The notes below the pieces were generated by a model, which saw nothing but the letters and a program-made list of their open reading frames with translations, made no database searches and was not told the origin of the DNA. Made by a program: the position numbers and the translations under genes. 64,000 bases of DNA from Oceanobacillus sp. FSL K6-2867 (lineage in GTDB: Bacteria; Bacillota; Bacilli; Bacillales; Amphibacillaceae), in the NCBI RefSeq assembly GCF_037963145.1, contig NZ_CP150144.1, positions 1,116,001 through 1,180,000 on the forward strand. The letters run 5' to 3'. Position 1 is the first letter of the stretch. Every line of letters begins with the position of its first letter. Positions 36,526-47,214 of this stretch are shown one piece after another.

Positions 36526-37677
36526 ATGAATATTTTAAAGCGACTGTTTTTTATGCTGTTAATCATATTGTTGGCTTTTTGGACAAAACCGTTTTGGAGA
36601 GATTCCGTTCGTGAATATATTCCTGAAGCCGTTTATGATACTTATCAATCTGCGAAAGAATTTACCACCCAAGTGATAGATAATGATTTTGACATTAACT
36701 TTGATTTTGACAAAGTAAAAGATCAAGCAACATCTTTTTACGCTTCTATTGTCGATTCTGGACAAGAACCAGAGCACGAACAAGTCGAAAAGCCAGAATT
36801 AACAACGCCAGATGAGCAATCTTTTTCCGTTGGAAATGTGGGATTGGGTGATACAAAAGACGAGGTTGAAGAAATGTATGGAGAGTCTATGCGTGAAAGT
36901 GAGAATGAATATGGTGTAGATTGGTCCACTTACCATGAAAACTACCAGAATTTCATGATGGTTGCTTATGACGAACAAGAGGTTGTTCGTGGTTTGTTCA
37001 CCAATCAAGATTTGCTTTCTTCACAGTTTGATATAGCCTTAAGAGACTCAAAAACTCTTGTGAACGAAAAGTTGGGAAAACCAGAAAAAGTGATTCGCAA
37101 TGGCTGGTTTAACTACCAAATTAACAGTGAAGGGGAATACGATGTCTACCAAATAGATGGGAACTATGTAACGATTTTTTACGATATTCATGAGGATGAT
37201 GAAGTAACAGCTATTCAAATAATTGATCAGGACTTAGAATCTGCGAAAGATACCCTATATACAGCTGGCAGTGAAGCATTAAAAGAGGGATTTGAATATC
37301 AATTATTTGACTTAACCAATGCTACTCGTGTAAATCACGATCTTCCTATTTTACAGTGGGACGAAGATGTAAGAGAGACCGCAAGAAAGCACAGTACCGA
37401 TATGGCAGAAAATCAATATTTCAGTCATACAAATTTACAAGGCCAGTCTCCTTTTGATCGAATGAGAGAAGATGAGATTGCTTTCACAAGTGCTGGAGAA
37501 AACCTGGCTTATGGGCAATTTAGCAGTATTTTCGCTCACCAAGGTCTAATGAATTCACTGGGGCATCGTGAGAATATATTGCACAATGGCTTTAATGAGT
37601 TAGGAATTGGTGTTGATTTTAATGCCGACAACCAACCATTTTATACGGAGAGTTTTTTTAGTAATCAAGGGTTATAG
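36526..37677 (+). CDS. CAP-domain (SCP/PR1) protein, YlbC-like
   Basis: This 383-residue protein has one N-terminal membrane anchor (LFFMLLIILLAFWTKPFW), an acidic linker, a CAP-associated N domain from about residue 100 (SVGNVGLGDTKDEVEEMYG) and a C-terminal CAP domain from about 255. That domain has FDLTNATRVNHDLPILQWDE, ARKHSTDMAENQYFSHTN, SAGENLAYGQ and SLGHRENILH. It is probably exported and surface-attached; CAP domains in spore formers are functionally obscure. The upstream AdhR-type promoter suggests aldehyde-responsive control. Confidence 0.85.
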   Translation: MNILKRLFFMLLIILLAFWTKPFWRDSVREYIPEAVYDTYQSAKEFTTQVIDNDFDINFDFDKVKDQATSFYASIVDSGQEPEHEQVEKPELTTPDEQSFSVGNVGLGDTKDEVEEMYGESMRESENEYGVDWSTYHENYQNFMMVAYDEQEVVRGLFTNQDLLSSQFDIALRDSKTLVNEKLGKPEKVIRNGWFNYQINSEGEYDVYQIDGNYVTIFYDIHEDDEVTAIQIIDQDLESAKDTLYTAGSEALKEGFEYQLFDLTNATRVNHDLPILQWDEDVRETARKHSTDMAENQYFSHTNLQGQSPFDRMREDEIAFTSAGENLAYGQFSSIFAHQGLMNSLGHRENILHNGFNELGIGVDFNADNQPFYTESFFSNQGL

Positions 37678-37692
37678 TAATCTTTGATAGCT

Positions 37693-37729
37693 AAATGAAG
37701 AGGCCTGGACATATCTAGCCTCTTCATTT
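37693..37729 (+). terminator. Terminator after the CAP-domain gene
   Basis: AAATGAAGAGGC and GCCTCTTCATTT form a perfect 12-bp stem. Confidence 0.8.
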
Positions 37730-37762
37730 AGGCATGGGCTCGTTTTATACCGCTAAATTAAT

Positions 37763-38563
37763 TTAATATAAAAGATTAACGATGTTATATATATTTACAA
37801 AAATAATAACCAAGATAGAAATATTAAATATTTTTTCAACTTGTGTATTGGACATTTTTATGACGATACTAGACCCAATAAAACCGCCGATTATTCCCCC
37901 TATTATCATATAAACCAGCATTGACAAATCATAACTAGAGAAACCGGTAGTAAGTGCAATCAATATCAGAGCGGACAACTGTGAAAAAAAGATGATATAG
38001 ATTGAATTAATAGCCGCATTCTTCGCATTCATAGAGAAAAGCAATATTAATATCGTTACATTTAAAGGTCCTCCACCTATTCCTAAAAATGCCGAAAGAA
38101 AACCCAAAATAAAACCTATTGTTAATATTATAAGTCTATTTTTAAAAACAAAGGATGTAAGCTTATCCTTTTTTATAAAGTAGATAAAAATTAAGGTAAG
38201 CAGCAATGCCAGTGTTGCAGATTGGATAAACCCTGTTACAGTTGGCATATTAAGAGAAATCGCAATGATGTTAAATATTACTTTACCTAAAATCCCACCA
38301 AATATTGAACCCACCGCAAGAATCGAGCTGACTACTTTATCGGTCTTATGTCCTTTTTTCCTAAATTTAACTAATGACATTGTTGCCATTGCTAACACTG
38401 TTGCTGCTGATAATACACCAATTGTAGGTAGATCAAAATGCCCAAATAGATCTAAAACCGGCTTGATGATTATTCCCCCACCTAAACCAGCAACAGCTCC
38501 AAGTGTTGACGCAAGCAGTCCAATGACGAAATATATGATAAATATAAAAATCATCTCCATCAA
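37763..38563 (-). CDS. TauE/SafE-family membrane protein
   Basis: This 266-residue protein has about eight membrane segments in two related halves: GLLASTLGAVAGLGGGIIIK near the N-terminus and GFLSAFLGIGGGPLNVTILI in the middle are the duplicated family motif. TauE/SafE proteins export sulfite or sulfur-containing organic anions. It is the last gene of the beta-glucoside operon (43 bp after the kinase-like gene), an unusual partner whose substrate is unclear. Confidence 0.85.
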   Translation of the reverse strand: MMEMIFIFIIYFVIGLLASTLGAVAGLGGGIIIKPVLDLFGHFDLPTIGVLSAATVLAMATMSLVKFRKKGHKTDKVVSSILAVGSIFGGILGKVIFNIIAISLNMPTVTGFIQSATLALLLTLIFIYFIKKDKLTSFVFKNRLIILTIGFILGFLSAFLGIGGGPLNVTILILLFSMNAKNAAINSIYIIFFSQLSALILIALTTGFSSYDLSMLVYMIIGGIIGGFIGSSIVIKMSNTQVEKIFNISILVIIFVNIYNIVNLLY

Positions 38564-38606
38564 TCAAAAAATCAAGATATATAATTATTCTTCAAAGAGT
38601 TGATCC

Positions 38607-39233
38607 TTAGCTTTTAATCTTTGCTCCCAATGAAGATTTTATTATTTCGGCACACTGGCTCATATCTAATGCATTTGTTACAAAAGCGTCCGTATTAAGA
38701 CATAAGTCGTACTCACTCATTTTTCCGCGTTCAATGTTTGAAAATGATTTATAATAAAGCTCTCTTAGCTTAGATTGTTGATGAATAAAGTCCAACGCAT
38801 TTTCTTCTGCCACTCCAGAGACACGAATACAGCGTTCTATCTTCTTACTGATATCGGAGGTATATGTGTAAACATTTAAAAAGTCCACTTTTCCTTTTAA
38901 TACGATGTCCGCACCTCTTTCCATAAGGATGCAAGGTCCTTCTTGAACCGCTTTTAAAATAGAACCGGAATAAGCTTTAAAAATTTTACTGGATAAATCA
39001 GCATTGCTGTCATTTGTTGACTGCACGGTGTCATCATCAACCTTCATATTTGCTAATTTCTCATCATAGTCTCTTAAAACATTTTCTTCAATTCCTGATT
39101 CTTTTGCTGTCTTGATTAACAAATTTTCCTCACCGTAAAACGGTATTCCTAACTCCTCTGACAAATGTTTCCCTACTAGTCTTGCACCACTGCCAAATTC
39201 ACTGGTCAAAACAATATATTTTTTAGTCATCAT
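38607..39233 (-). CDS. Cytidylate kinase-like protein (Cytidylate_kin2 family)
   Basis: This 208-residue protein has an atypical P-loop, YIVLTSEFGSGARLVGKHLS (about 6-25), followed by LGIPFYGEENLL and the lid region LMERGADIVLKG. This fits the Cytidylate_kin2 group (PF13189) found across Firmicutes rather than true Cmk. The substrate is unknown. It lies between the 6-phospho-beta-glucosidase and TauE genes on one strand, so it is probably co-expressed with beta-glucoside use. Confidence 0.8.
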   Translation of the reverse strand: MMTKKYIVLTSEFGSGARLVGKHLSEELGIPFYGEENLLIKTAKESGIEENVLRDYDEKLANMKVDDDTVQSTNDSNADLSSKIFKAYSGSILKAVQEGPCILMERGADIVLKGKVDFLNVYTYTSDISKKIERCIRVSGVAEENALDFIHQQSKLRELYYKSFSNIERGKMSEYDLCLNTDAFVTNALDMSQCAEIIKSSLGAKIKS

Positions 39234-39280
39234 ACCAATCCTTTCTTGTCAGGAAAGTATAAAACTTCCCTGATCGATAC

Positions 39281-40699
<1,419 letters not shown>

Positions 40700-40730
40700 T
40701 TAAAAACATAGTTTGCTATTTTATTAATCA

Positions 40731-42611
40731 TTAAGGCAATTTAATCAATGCTTCGCCCACATTCACATTTTTTTCTGTAATACTTAATACATCCGCATAA
40801 TCATTTGAATTTGTTATTACGATAGGTGTAATTACTTCATATCCCTCTTGCTTAATTGCATTGATATCAAATTCTAATAATAAATCACCTTTTTTTATCG
40901 TTTGTCCTTTAGTTACCTTCGGTGCATAATGTTGACCATCTAATTGTACCGTGTCAATTCCAACATGGATCAGAATTTCTGCCCCTCCCGCACTTGTAAT
41001 ACCTATCGCATGATGGGAGTCAAGCAAGGCTGTTACTGTACCATCAATGGGGGCAAATACTTTACCTTCCCCAGGGATAATTGCCACACCTTTTCCTAAT
41101 ACCTCCTGTGAAAACACACCATCATTAACTTCCTTTAGTTCAACTGATTTCCCTTTGATCGGTGCGTAAATTACATTATCATCACTATCTTTTTCTTTTA
41201 GTACTGTCTCTGTTTCTTCTTGTATGCTCTCGGATAATTGTTCTGTTTCTTCCTTAATGCCTAAGAAGTATGCAACCACAAATGAAACAACAAATGCTAT
41301 AACAATCCCTATAATAGCGTAAATGAATACTGAGAATCCGTCCGGTCCAATATAGCTGGGTAATGCGAGGATTCCTGGCGGTACTTGAGCGAACCTTCCA
41401 ACTCCCATAATTCCTAAGAATAGACCTCCAGCTCCACCACCGATCATCGCTGCAATTAATGGTCGCTTATATCGCAAATTAACACCATATAAAACTGGTT
41501 CTGTAATACCTAATAGAGCTGTAATTCCCGCAGAAGAGGCCAATGCTTTAAGTTCTTTATTCTTGGCGCGAAAACCTACAGCAATACCTGCACCACCTTG
41601 GGCGATATTTGAAACTAACATGCCTGGTCCTGCAACAGGGTCAAAACCTTTTGTTGCAAGCTCATTGATTCCAATAGAAATTAATCCGTAATGCATACCA
41701 ACCATGACTAATAATGGAGTGGCAGCGCCTACTAGTGTTGGTACTAGCCAGCTCACTTTTGCATTTAGAAATGTAAAAATTTGCGCAAGACCGATACCTA
41801 AATAATTCCCAAGTGGTCCTAATACAATCAATGTTACAATTGCTACGATAAAAATAGTAAATAAAGGTGCTACAATGATTCTTATACTTTTCGGAATAAT
41901 TTTATTGACAAACGGTTCAACATAGGACATAAACCAAATAGCCAGTATAATTGGTATAACTGTTGATGAATAACTGACTAAACCAATTGGAACCCCCAGA
42001 AAGTCAAATCCTTCACCATTGTCTTGTGCTATTTTGACCATTGATATAAAAGATGGATGCAGCAGTATTCCACCAATAACCATTGCAATATATTGATTGA
42101 CTTGGAATTTCTTTGCTGCTGAAACTGCTAGGATAATCGGTAAGAAATAGAAACCAGCATCACCCATGAAAGTTAAGATTTGTAATATAGTAGATTCTGA
42201 TGATAACAAACTAAAGCCATTTATAATTGCAACTACCGCTTTTAACATTCCAGCTCCAGCTAACACCGGAATAATTGGAGTAAAAATCCCAGCAATAATA
42301 TCGATGACCTTTGATATTTTTCCTCTGTTATCTTCTTTTACTTTATTTCCGTCGCTATCATTATCAAAATTACCTAGTTTAGCTAATTCTTTATAAATTG
42401 AATCTACATCTGTGCCAACGATAACTTGATATTGACCTCCTTTGTTCGCAACCCCGACAACACCTTCTGTACTTTCTAGCCCATTTGTATCTGCTTTACT
42501 ATCATCATTTAAATTAAATCTTAGACGTGTATAACAATGTGTGACATACTTTACATTTTCCTTACCGCCAACTTTTTCTAAAATGGCAGAAGCAAGATTT
42601 TTAAAATCCAT
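40731..42611 (-). CDS. bglP: PTS beta-glucoside-specific EIIBCA
   Basis: This protein of about 626 residues has domains in the order B-C-A. EIIB has the phosphorylated Cys in YVTHCYTRLRFNL (about 26). EIIC spans about ten membrane segments with GITEPVLYGVNLRYKRP. EIIA has the active His in GGAEILIHVGIDTVQLDG near residue 550. It imports and phosphorylates beta-glucosides. The start at 42611 (MDFKNLASAILEKVGG) is preferred to a longer frame because AGGAGA lies 7 bases upstream and EIIB domains begin here. Confidence 0.95.
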   Translation of the reverse strand: MDFKNLASAILEKVGGKENVKYVTHCYTRLRFNLNDDSKADTNGLESTEGVVGVANKGGQYQVIVGTDVDSIYKELAKLGNFDNDSDGNKVKEDNRGKISKVIDIIAGIFTPIIPVLAGAGMLKAVVAIINGFSLLSSESTILQILTFMGDAGFYFLPIILAVSAAKKFQVNQYIAMVIGGILLHPSFISMVKIAQDNGEGFDFLGVPIGLVSYSSTVIPIILAIWFMSYVEPFVNKIIPKSIRIIVAPLFTIFIVAIVTLIVLGPLGNYLGIGLAQIFTFLNAKVSWLVPTLVGAATPLLVMVGMHYGLISIGINELATKGFDPVAGPGMLVSNIAQGGAGIAVGFRAKNKELKALASSAGITALLGITEPVLYGVNLRYKRPLIAAMIGGGAGGLFLGIMGVGRFAQVPPGILALPSYIGPDGFSVFIYAIIGIVIAFVVSFVVAYFLGIKEETEQLSESIQEETETVLKEKDSDDNVIYAPIKGKSVELKEVNDGVFSQEVLGKGVAIIPGEGKVFAPIDGTVTALLDSHHAIGITSAGGAEILIHVGIDTVQLDGQHYAPKVTKGQTIKKGDLLLEFDINAIKQEGYEVITPIVITNSNDYADVLSITEKNVNVGEALIKLP

Positions 42612-42642
42612 AAATATCTCTCCTGTTAATAGTTTGTGTAAT

Positions 42643-42705
42643 AAAAAATACCCACCGGTTACAAAAGAAATCAAATCGTGATCTCTTCTATAACTGGTGG
42701 GTATA
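42643..42705 (-). terminator. Antitermination-controlled terminator before bglP
   Basis: ATACCCACC-GTTA and TAAC-GGTGGGTAT form the arms, followed by TTTTTTA on the transcribed strand. Its 5' arm overlaps the RAT at 42700-42723, so binding of the BglG-type protein should prevent this hairpin. Confidence 0.88.
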
Positions 42706-42723
42706 GCCTTTCGTAACAATCCC
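42700..42723 (-). promoter_or_regulatory. RAT antiterminator site before bglP
   Basis: The transcribed strand reads GGATTGTTACGAAAGGCTATACC, a variant of the LicT/SacT-type RAT consensus (GGATTGTTACTG ... AGGCAAAACC). Confidence 0.75.
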
Positions 42724-42737
42724 AAACCTATTTAGTT

Positions 42738-43580
42738 TTACATACTTTCCTCAATAACTCTTCTTATGTGAATTGTAAGATATATAATTTCATCTTCTGA
42801 TAATTGGCTATCCAATTCTTTATTAACATATTCTTCGATTCGTTGTGCACACTTATATTCTTCAGGGTACTTTGTTTTAATTACATCCAAAAATCCTAAG
42901 TCTTCTTTTGTAACCTTTTCACCCTTGGATATTCTTCTTACAAAATACTTTATGTGTGTATAAAATCGATCATAGTGTATGGAGCTTTCATTAAGCTCGA
43001 TGCCATAATGATACTTTACGATATCTAATATTTTCTTTTGCCTTTTTACAAATTCAATCGTTTCCTGAAGCTTTACAGTGTCATCCATTTGGGCATTCAC
43101 TAAATGCAATGCGATAAAACCAGCATCAGAATCACTAAGCCTTATACCATGTCTTTTTTCAATAATATTCAAAGCTTCTTTAGCAATTAAATATTCATGG
43201 TTATAGAATCTATTGATTTCCCACAACAGCGCATTTCTGATCTTTTTTCCCTTTTTAGCACGATCAATCGCATGGAAAATATGATCTGTTAAGGCTAACC
43301 AAATTGTATCATCTAATTTTTTATCTAAGGAGTTCATTGCAAACCTGACGATTTCATTTGTAGTCTGAATATATGAATAAGGAATGTTAGAAAGCAACAT
43401 TTCAAGATAATTACTGTTCTTCTCTCCTTCATCTATTACATATATTCTTTCTATTAATTTTTCATCAATATTATCATTTTTTTGCTTTTGAAATCCCAGT
43501 CCTTTGCCCATCACAAGTACTTCTTTATTGTCCTTAAATGAACGAACTAAATTATTGTTAATAACCTTATCTATTTTCAT
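42738..43580 (-). CDS. licT: BglG/LicT-family transcriptional antiterminator
   Basis: This 280-residue protein has an N-terminal RNA-binding CAT domain (residues 1-55, opening MKIDKVINNNLVRS and KEVLVMGKGLGFQKQ), then two PTS regulation domains. Their phosphorylatable His are seen in ALTDHIFHAIDRAKK (PRD1), ALHLVNAQ, YDRFYTHIKYFVRR (PRD2) and YLTIHIRRV. EIIB of the adjacent PTS should inactivate it without sugar; HPr should activate it. It binds RAT sites in its own leader and before bglP. Confidence 0.93.
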   Translation of the reverse strand: MKIDKVINNNLVRSFKDNKEVLVMGKGLGFQKQKNDNIDEKLIERIYVIDEGEKNSNYLEMLLSNIPYSYIQTTNEIVRFAMNSLDKKLDDTIWLALTDHIFHAIDRAKKGKKIRNALLWEINRFYNHEYLIAKEALNIIEKRHGIRLSDSDAGFIALHLVNAQMDDTVKLQETIEFVKRQKKILDIVKYHYGIELNESSIHYDRFYTHIKYFVRRISKGEKVTKEDLGFLDVIKTKYPEEYKCAQRIEEYVNKELDSQLSEDEIIYLTIHIRRVIEESM

Positions 43581-43635
43581 AAATCAAATCTACTCCCAAG
43601 GTTATTCCAAACCAACAATGAAATTATATTAAAAT

Positions 43636-43663
43636 GGTATAGCCTACTTTGTAGTAACTACCC
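43636..43663 (-). promoter_or_regulatory. RAT-like site 2 in the antiterminator-gene leader
   Basis: The transcribed strand reads GGGTAGTTACTAC, then AAAG, then TAGGCTATACC, the same layout as the site at 43695. Confidence 0.65.
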
Positions 43664-43694
43664 AAATACTTTCATAAATCAGATTGAAGAGAAT

Positions 43695-43722
43695 GGTATA
43701 GCCTATATTACAGTAACTATCC
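43695..43722 (-). promoter_or_regulatory. RAT-like site 1 in the antiterminator-gene leader
   Basis: The transcribed strand reads GGATAGTTACTG, TAAT, ATAGGCTATACC. Compared with classical RAT, GGATTG is GGATAG and CAAAACC is CTATACC: changes on both sides of the lower stem that keep pairing. Confidence 0.7.
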
Positions 43723-43737
43723 AATCAATCTACAGTA

Positions 43738-43766
43738 ATATTATCCTTTTTTGATAACGTTGTCAA
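43738..43766 (-). promoter_or_regulatory. bgl operon promoter with an overlapping cre site
   Basis: On the minus strand TTGACA (43761-43766), 17 bp and TAATAT (43738-43743). The plus strand at 43752-43765 reads TGATAACGTTGTCA, a full match to the CcpA cre consensus TGWNANCGNTNWCA, covering the -35 box and spacer. CcpA binding should block initiation when preferred sugars are present. Confidence 0.9.
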
Positions 43767-43886
43767 CAATCCAACAAATCATTTTGTCCCGGGCTTTTAG
43801 ACACAGGTAACTTGCTGTTAGACTTCTGGATTCAGAAAAATTTTAATTCGAATCATAGCACGGATCTTTCTTTAGAGCAAATACAA

Positions 43887-43933
43887 TAAAAAAAGCCTAA
43901 TTCTAGTTACCTTTAGTAAAGAATTAGACTTTC
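43887..43933 (-). terminator. Terminator after ccdA
   Basis: AGTCTAATTCT and AGAATTAGGCT arms are followed by TTTTTTT on the minus strand. Confidence 0.85.
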
Positions 43934-43973
43934 CTCAAGACAATCAATCCATTAAATTAAGTACTTATAATGA

Positions 43974-44696
43974 CTAAAAACCTTGAAAGTCCCCAAAAAT
44001 TGGTGCTAACAGAGCGTTGACAAGAGTAAATTTATCAAAAAACAAAACAACTCCCATTATAATCATAATACTTCCGCCAATTCTCATGAACATCCTACTG
44101 TATTTTTTTATCCACGTAAATTTAGCAATAAAAAATGCCATTAAGAAAAACGGAATACTAAAGCCTAATATATAAGAAATCATATACCATAGTCCTTGGG
44201 ATGGGTTTGCACCAACAAGTGTTAACGTAGCTGCTAATATAGGTCCCATGCAAGGTGTCCAGCCTAATGCAAAAGCTAATCCTATTATGATCGTACCGAT
44301 GTATCCAGTTGGTTTATTCTGAATGCCAAATTTATAGTCTTTCATCAAAAACTTCGGCTGGAATACTCCAATAGTTACCAAGCCAAAGAATACAATTAAA
44401 ATCGCTCCTATTTGCCGGATTAAATCACCATATTGCACATACCACGTTCCAATTAAACTTGCACTCCCTGCTGTTCCAAATCCCAGCACTAAATAGATGA
44501 TTGAAAATCCTAATAAAAAGAAAATGGTATGCATCATTGCTTTTCGTTGCCCGCTCCATTTACCGCTCTGGATATCTGATACACTCATTCCAGTAATATA
44601 TGATAGAAATGCCGGATATAACGGGAATACACAGGGTGAAACAAAAGATAACACACCTGCACCAAACGCAAGTAAAATGGAAATATCCGCCTGCAT
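43974..44696 (-). CDS. ccdA: Thiol-disulfide transporter CcdA
   Basis: This 240-residue protein has six membrane segments and the two Cys motifs of the DsbD/CcdA family: LSFVSPCVFPLYPAFLSY (about 16-33) and ALGWTPCMGPILAA (about 142-155). It passes reducing equivalents from thioredoxin across the membrane for cytochrome c maturation and sporulation. No resA or stoA is next to it. Confidence 0.93.
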   Translation of the reverse strand: MQADISILLAFGAGVLSFVSPCVFPLYPAFLSYITGMSVSDIQSGKWSGQRKAMMHTIFFLLGFSIIYLVLGFGTAGSASLIGTWYVQYGDLIRQIGAILIVFFGLVTIGVFQPKFLMKDYKFGIQNKPTGYIGTIIIGLAFALGWTPCMGPILAATLTLVGANPSQGLWYMISYILGFSIPFFLMAFFIAKFTWIKKYSRMFMRIGGSIMIIMGVVLFFDKFTLVNALLAPIFGDFQGF

Positions 44697-44750
44697 GTTA
44701 GCCCCCCTATTACCTTTACTTTAGTAACCATTACTTTTTCAGTACCTATT

Positions 44751-44882
44751 TTACCTTGCCTTACTTTTGTTAAGTTGATGCAATGCCATTAATATTTCTT
44801 TTTTAGAGTATATCTCAAATAACGATTTAATTTGATCTCTCTCTTCTTTAGAAAGTGTTTTAGTTGTTTTGAGCTGATACAT
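44751..44882 (-). CDS. Possible 43-residue small protein
   Basis: A short frame, ATG to TAA, encodes MYQLKTTKTLSKEERDQIKS followed by a Lys-rich helical tail ending NKSKAR. An AAAGGGAAG segment lies about 8 bases before the ATG. The codon use is like that of neighbours and the predicted product is a basic helix. It lies between mnmA and ccdA on the same strand. No family is recognised. Confidence 0.45.
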   Translation of the reverse strand: MYQLKTTKTLSKEERDQIKSLFEIYSKKEILMALHQLNKSKAR

Positions 44883-45056
44883 GTTACGCTTCCCTTTTCA
44901 AATGATTGCTTTAATATAAGACCATGCTGTCTATCGATCTAATGATTATTCTTGAAATATAAACTATTAAATATAGCAAGAGTGATTATCCTTCTTTTGT
45001 TATCAATCTTCTTTCTCGGTTAACATCATCTGCGGATGTATCACTCCGTTTCTTAT

Positions 45057-46193
<1,137 letters not shown>

Positions 46194-46424
46194 TTATAAA
46201 TCCTTTTGACCTTTAACCTTTAAACGATGAACTTTTAAAGGGGTGACATCATTACCCAGTGGATCCAGCACTTTCATTCCTGAAAAAGTGTGGAGCACTT
46301 GGCCACGAATGGCACGTAAATAATCTTCTCGAAGGACCTGCTGCTCAACTTTTTCAGCATTGGTCAGTCCTTCTTCACGCTGTTTCTTTGCTAACTCATT
46401 AATTCTTGGTAACAAGTCAATCAT
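46194..46424 (-). CDS. DUF896 (UPF0291) small protein
   Basis: This protein of about 76 residues has MIDLLPRINELAKKQREEGLT..., the LREDYLRAIRGQVLHTFSGM segment and a C-terminal VTPLKVH, matching the YnzC/YozC group of cytosolic SOS-associated or unknown small proteins. The ATG at 46424 is chosen; a GTG three codons earlier is an alternative. Confidence 0.8.
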   Translation of the reverse strand: MIDLLPRINELAKKQREEGLTNAEKVEQQVLREDYLRAIRGQVLHTFSGMKVLDPLGNDVTPLKVHRLKVKGQKDL

Positions 46425-46462
46425 GCTTTTCACCGACCTAACTAACTAATTTCGTTTCGTGT

Positions 46463-47005
46463 TTATTCAATAACTTCAGTATGGAAGCAACGCATCATAT
46501 GGTTTACCATTGTCTCTCCAAGATCCGTAAATGTTGCGATACCCCGTTTATGAATAGCCGTTTTGAACCCTTCTGCATCTGCTCCCGAAACCGTTAAAAA
46601 GTCACAGATATCTGTGGTTACTCCAACTGTATGAACTTTTTCTACTCCTGAATTCTTTAAGGTTTCAGCTAAATCTGTTTTAAAGAATGCATTATAGTTT
46701 GTTTTTGGGGAATAAATCAGGTTTTTATTATCCTTATTATTTTGAAACCAATCATATAAATCCCCGTATAATTGTTGTCCTTTAGTACCTTCAACATTAT
46801 GGGACGGCCATAATTCAAAGTGTGGATCATTTGGCTGATGTGCATCCATTGATACAACAACCATTTCCCCACCTTCTAAAAATTTTGTCGCCAGATCCTT
46901 AATATAAGGTACTATTTCTTGTGCGGGCTTGCCAACAGTTAATGTTCCATCGTCTGCTACAAAATCATTGCTCATATCTACGATTAACAAAGCTTCTTTA
47001 GCCAA
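46463..47005 (-). CDS. pncA: Nicotinamidase (isochorismatase superfamily)
   Basis: This 180-residue cysteine hydrolase has the catalytic Asp in LLIVDMSNDFVADDGTL, metal-site SMDAHQPNDPHFELWP (about 52-67) and the nucleophile in VGVTTDICDFLTVSGA (about 128-143). The D-x-H...DPHFELWP form is typical of B. subtilis YueJ-like nicotinamidases, which make nicotinate from nicotinamide. It lies next to pncB, and nicotinamide is what the nearby sirtuin-like proteins would release. Confidence 0.9.
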   Translation of the reverse strand: MAKEALLIVDMSNDFVADDGTLTVGKPAQEIVPYIKDLATKFLEGGEMVVVSMDAHQPNDPHFELWPSHNVEGTKGQQLYGDLYDWFQNNKDNKNLIYSPKTNYNAFFKTDLAETLKNSGVEKVHTVGVTTDICDFLTVSGADAEGFKTAIHKRGIATFTDLGETMVNHMMRCFHTEVIE

Positions 47006-47083
47006 TTAAAACCAACTCCTACAGTTTTATTTTGAAATAACTTTACAGTTGATACGCATAAAGTGTTCCATGAATGTAGTTGT

Positions 47084-47127
47084 ATGGAGGCAGATAAAGT
47101 ACGGTATAAGTCTCTATCTGCCTCCAT
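47084..47127. terminator. 13-bp hairpin between pncB and pncA
   Basis: ATGGAGGCAGATA and TATCTGCCTCCAT pair perfectly. The T run (AATTTTT) is on the plus side, so for the minus-strand genes it is a stem without a classical terminator tail. It may partly separate expression of pncB and pncA. Confidence 0.5.
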
Positions 47128-47214
47128 GAATTTTTCCCAACGATCATATCGCTCTCTCTTTTAAAGCGGGTAAATAAGTGATATCCAAATTAAACTAAGC
47201 TTAGAAGTCCTTGA

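Larger units (their letters stand above)
43581..43973. other. Leader of the bgl operon and the spacer to ccdA
   Basis: This 393-bp region has no gene. It contains two tandem RAT-like sites, the operon promoter overlapped by a cre site, and, at 43887-43933, the terminator of the convergent side near ccdA. Confidence 0.7.
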
